Positions 63,071-64,000 of a stretch of DNA of 64,000 nucleotides are shown piece after piece (position 1 is the stretch's first letter; every line of letters starts with the position of its first letter). A program made the position numbers and the translations under genes. The stretch spans positions 43,256,150 through 43,320,149 of the forward strand of contig CM055099.1 of the NCBI GenBank assembly GCA_029204225.1, written 5' to 3'. Under the pieces are notes generated by a model. That model worked only from the letters and a program-made list of their open reading frames with translations, had not been told where the DNA came from and did not search any database. Source of the stretch: Diphasiastrum complanatum (lineage: Eukaryota; Streptophyta; Lycopodiopsida; Lycopodiales; Lycopodiaceae).

Positions 63071-63454
63071 CGATTACACTTACAGATTACACTTACAGAG
63101 GCCTCCACAAGGCAAGGTCAAAAAAGCCAACTTTTTTGAGGATTGAGTGGGGAGGGGGGGAAGGGGGGCCCTCCTGTCATCACCTCTATTCGGCACTACC
63201 CATGGTCTCCATCTCAAAAGTTGTACACTGTGTCTATTATAATTCCCTTGTCAAAAAGAAAATTGTTGTAGGTTTTTTTTGAATGCGAAAAGGTGCGAGA
63301 ATTATGTACATATTTTTGTCAACTTGTGATGTCCCATTCTCCTATGACAACCCCCGCTTTCCCCCAAAAAAAAGTACCAAAAGATTGACAATCCCAGGCT
63401 TAGGCCCACTGGCCGACCACTTTATTAGGTACATGCCCAGAATAATAAACATAA

Positions 63455-63660
63455 CAGAATAATAATAATAATTATTATTATTACTATTATTATTACATAT
63501 TTCAGAACAAAATGACTTCTTCCAGCCCAAGTACAAGGCTAATATTTAAATTTAAATTTGCTCACAGAATCCTTTTTTCTTTTTTTTTAAAATATATATA
63601 TTTCTCTGTTTTTTTTTATAGTTTCTTTTTTTTAAATATATATATATATATATATATTTT
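63455..63660. repeat. AAT/ATT palindromic run and AT-rich duplication
   Basis: (AAT)n turns into (ATT)n at 63455-63496, a self-complementary run. At 63573-63675 two units of TTTTTT-AAATATATATAT-TTTCTGTTTTTT follow each other. Confidence 0.85.
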
Positions 63661-63675
63661 TCTGTTTTTTGTTTT

Positions 63676-64000
63676 GTGAGAGTGACCAATGGTCAGATAA
63701 GGCTGAGCACGTGTACGTTTAGCCCCGTCTGGACACGTGGCCGACATCCAAGTGGAGGGCTGAACAATCATCTCAGCAGTGCATCGGAGCGAGAGATGAG
63801 TATCACTTGGATTCTCGCCGCGTGGCGGATTGCCACTTGGATGGTTGTGAATGGTGGATTTTAGCTACGTGGCAGGAGATAAACGTCTCTGCGGAGATCC
63901 AACGGTGGGGGCTGTCACTCTGTCGCGCCATTAAGAAGAGAGAGAAAAACAAAGACGGAAAGAAAGAAGGGAGGGAGACTATGAAAGAGAGCGAGAGGGG
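63676..64000 (+). promoter_or_regulatory. Possible promoter and purine-rich leader at the window edge
   Basis: Four ACGTG or close cores within 170 bp: CACGTG at 63708, CACGTGG at 63734, CGCGTGG at 63819 and TACGTGGC at 63866, followed by AGATCCAACGGTGG at 63896. From about 63930 the sequence is almost pure purine (AGAGAGAGAAA, GGAAAGAAAGAAGGGAGGG), as in many plant 5' leaders. No TATA box seen. A gene starting right of the window is inferred; none is visible inside it. Confidence 0.4.

Overview
The window is plant nuclear DNA from a large, repeat-choked genome. I cannot name the species. Evidence for a land plant: LTR retrotransposons of both Ty1/copia and Ty3/gypsy type primed by initiator tRNA-Met, a two-exon F-box/LysM gene of a family conserved in land plants, U2-type introns with GTAAGT donors and CAG acceptors, a tRNA-derived SINE-like piece, small foldback elements and a hAT-like MITE. 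Introns of 4-6 kb filled with repeats, and eleven long (GA/CT)n runs, fit a gymnosperm, fern or large-genome angiosperm; I cannot choose between them.

Layout. 1-18.6 kb is a nested retrotransposon cluster. A decayed Ty3/gypsy element on the + strand (protease, RT, RNase H and integrase up to 8.58 kb, then a possible extra ORF) is split at 627/4559 by a complete minus-strand LTR element (628-4558) with an exact 5-bp target duplication, a primer site, a purine tract and two near-identical LTRs. That element has no recognisable pol; it carries an unfamiliar ORF built of two homologous modules. Next come two minus-strand copia 3' halves (11.35-12.49 and 13.48-15.16 kb), a + strand copia 5' half (15.15-16.83 kb), and two related tandem arrays leading into an LTR-like promoter region ending at 18.61 kb.

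19.4-31.1 kb holds what looks like one small minus-strand host gene of unknown function. Its three exons are joined in phase 0 by introns of about 5 and 6 kb that contain a microsatellite, a poly(A)-tailed retroposon, a SINE-like sequence, a 55-63 bp minisatellite and a foldback element. 33.6-34.5 kb has a second candidate gene with an 88-bp intron. 34.5-42.6 kb is copia and LINE-like fragments, CT runs, a hAT-like MITE and a perfect-looking hairpin.

46.0-50.4 kb carries the best host gene, an F-box/LysM protein on the minus strand whose single intron splits the LysM domain. To its right are a gypsy 5' LTR with primer site and Gag (about 51.9-53.98 kb), interrupted by an internally deleted copia element with both LTRs (53.98-57.01 kb). 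57-64 kb is degraded, with an unidentified broken ORF, a 73-bp tandem array, more microsatellites, and at the right edge a cluster of ACGTG (G-box/ABRE) cores and purine-rich sequence that may be the promoter and leader of a gene beyond the window.

Most of the window is therefore mobile DNA. Only three host gene models are proposed: one firm, two tentative.
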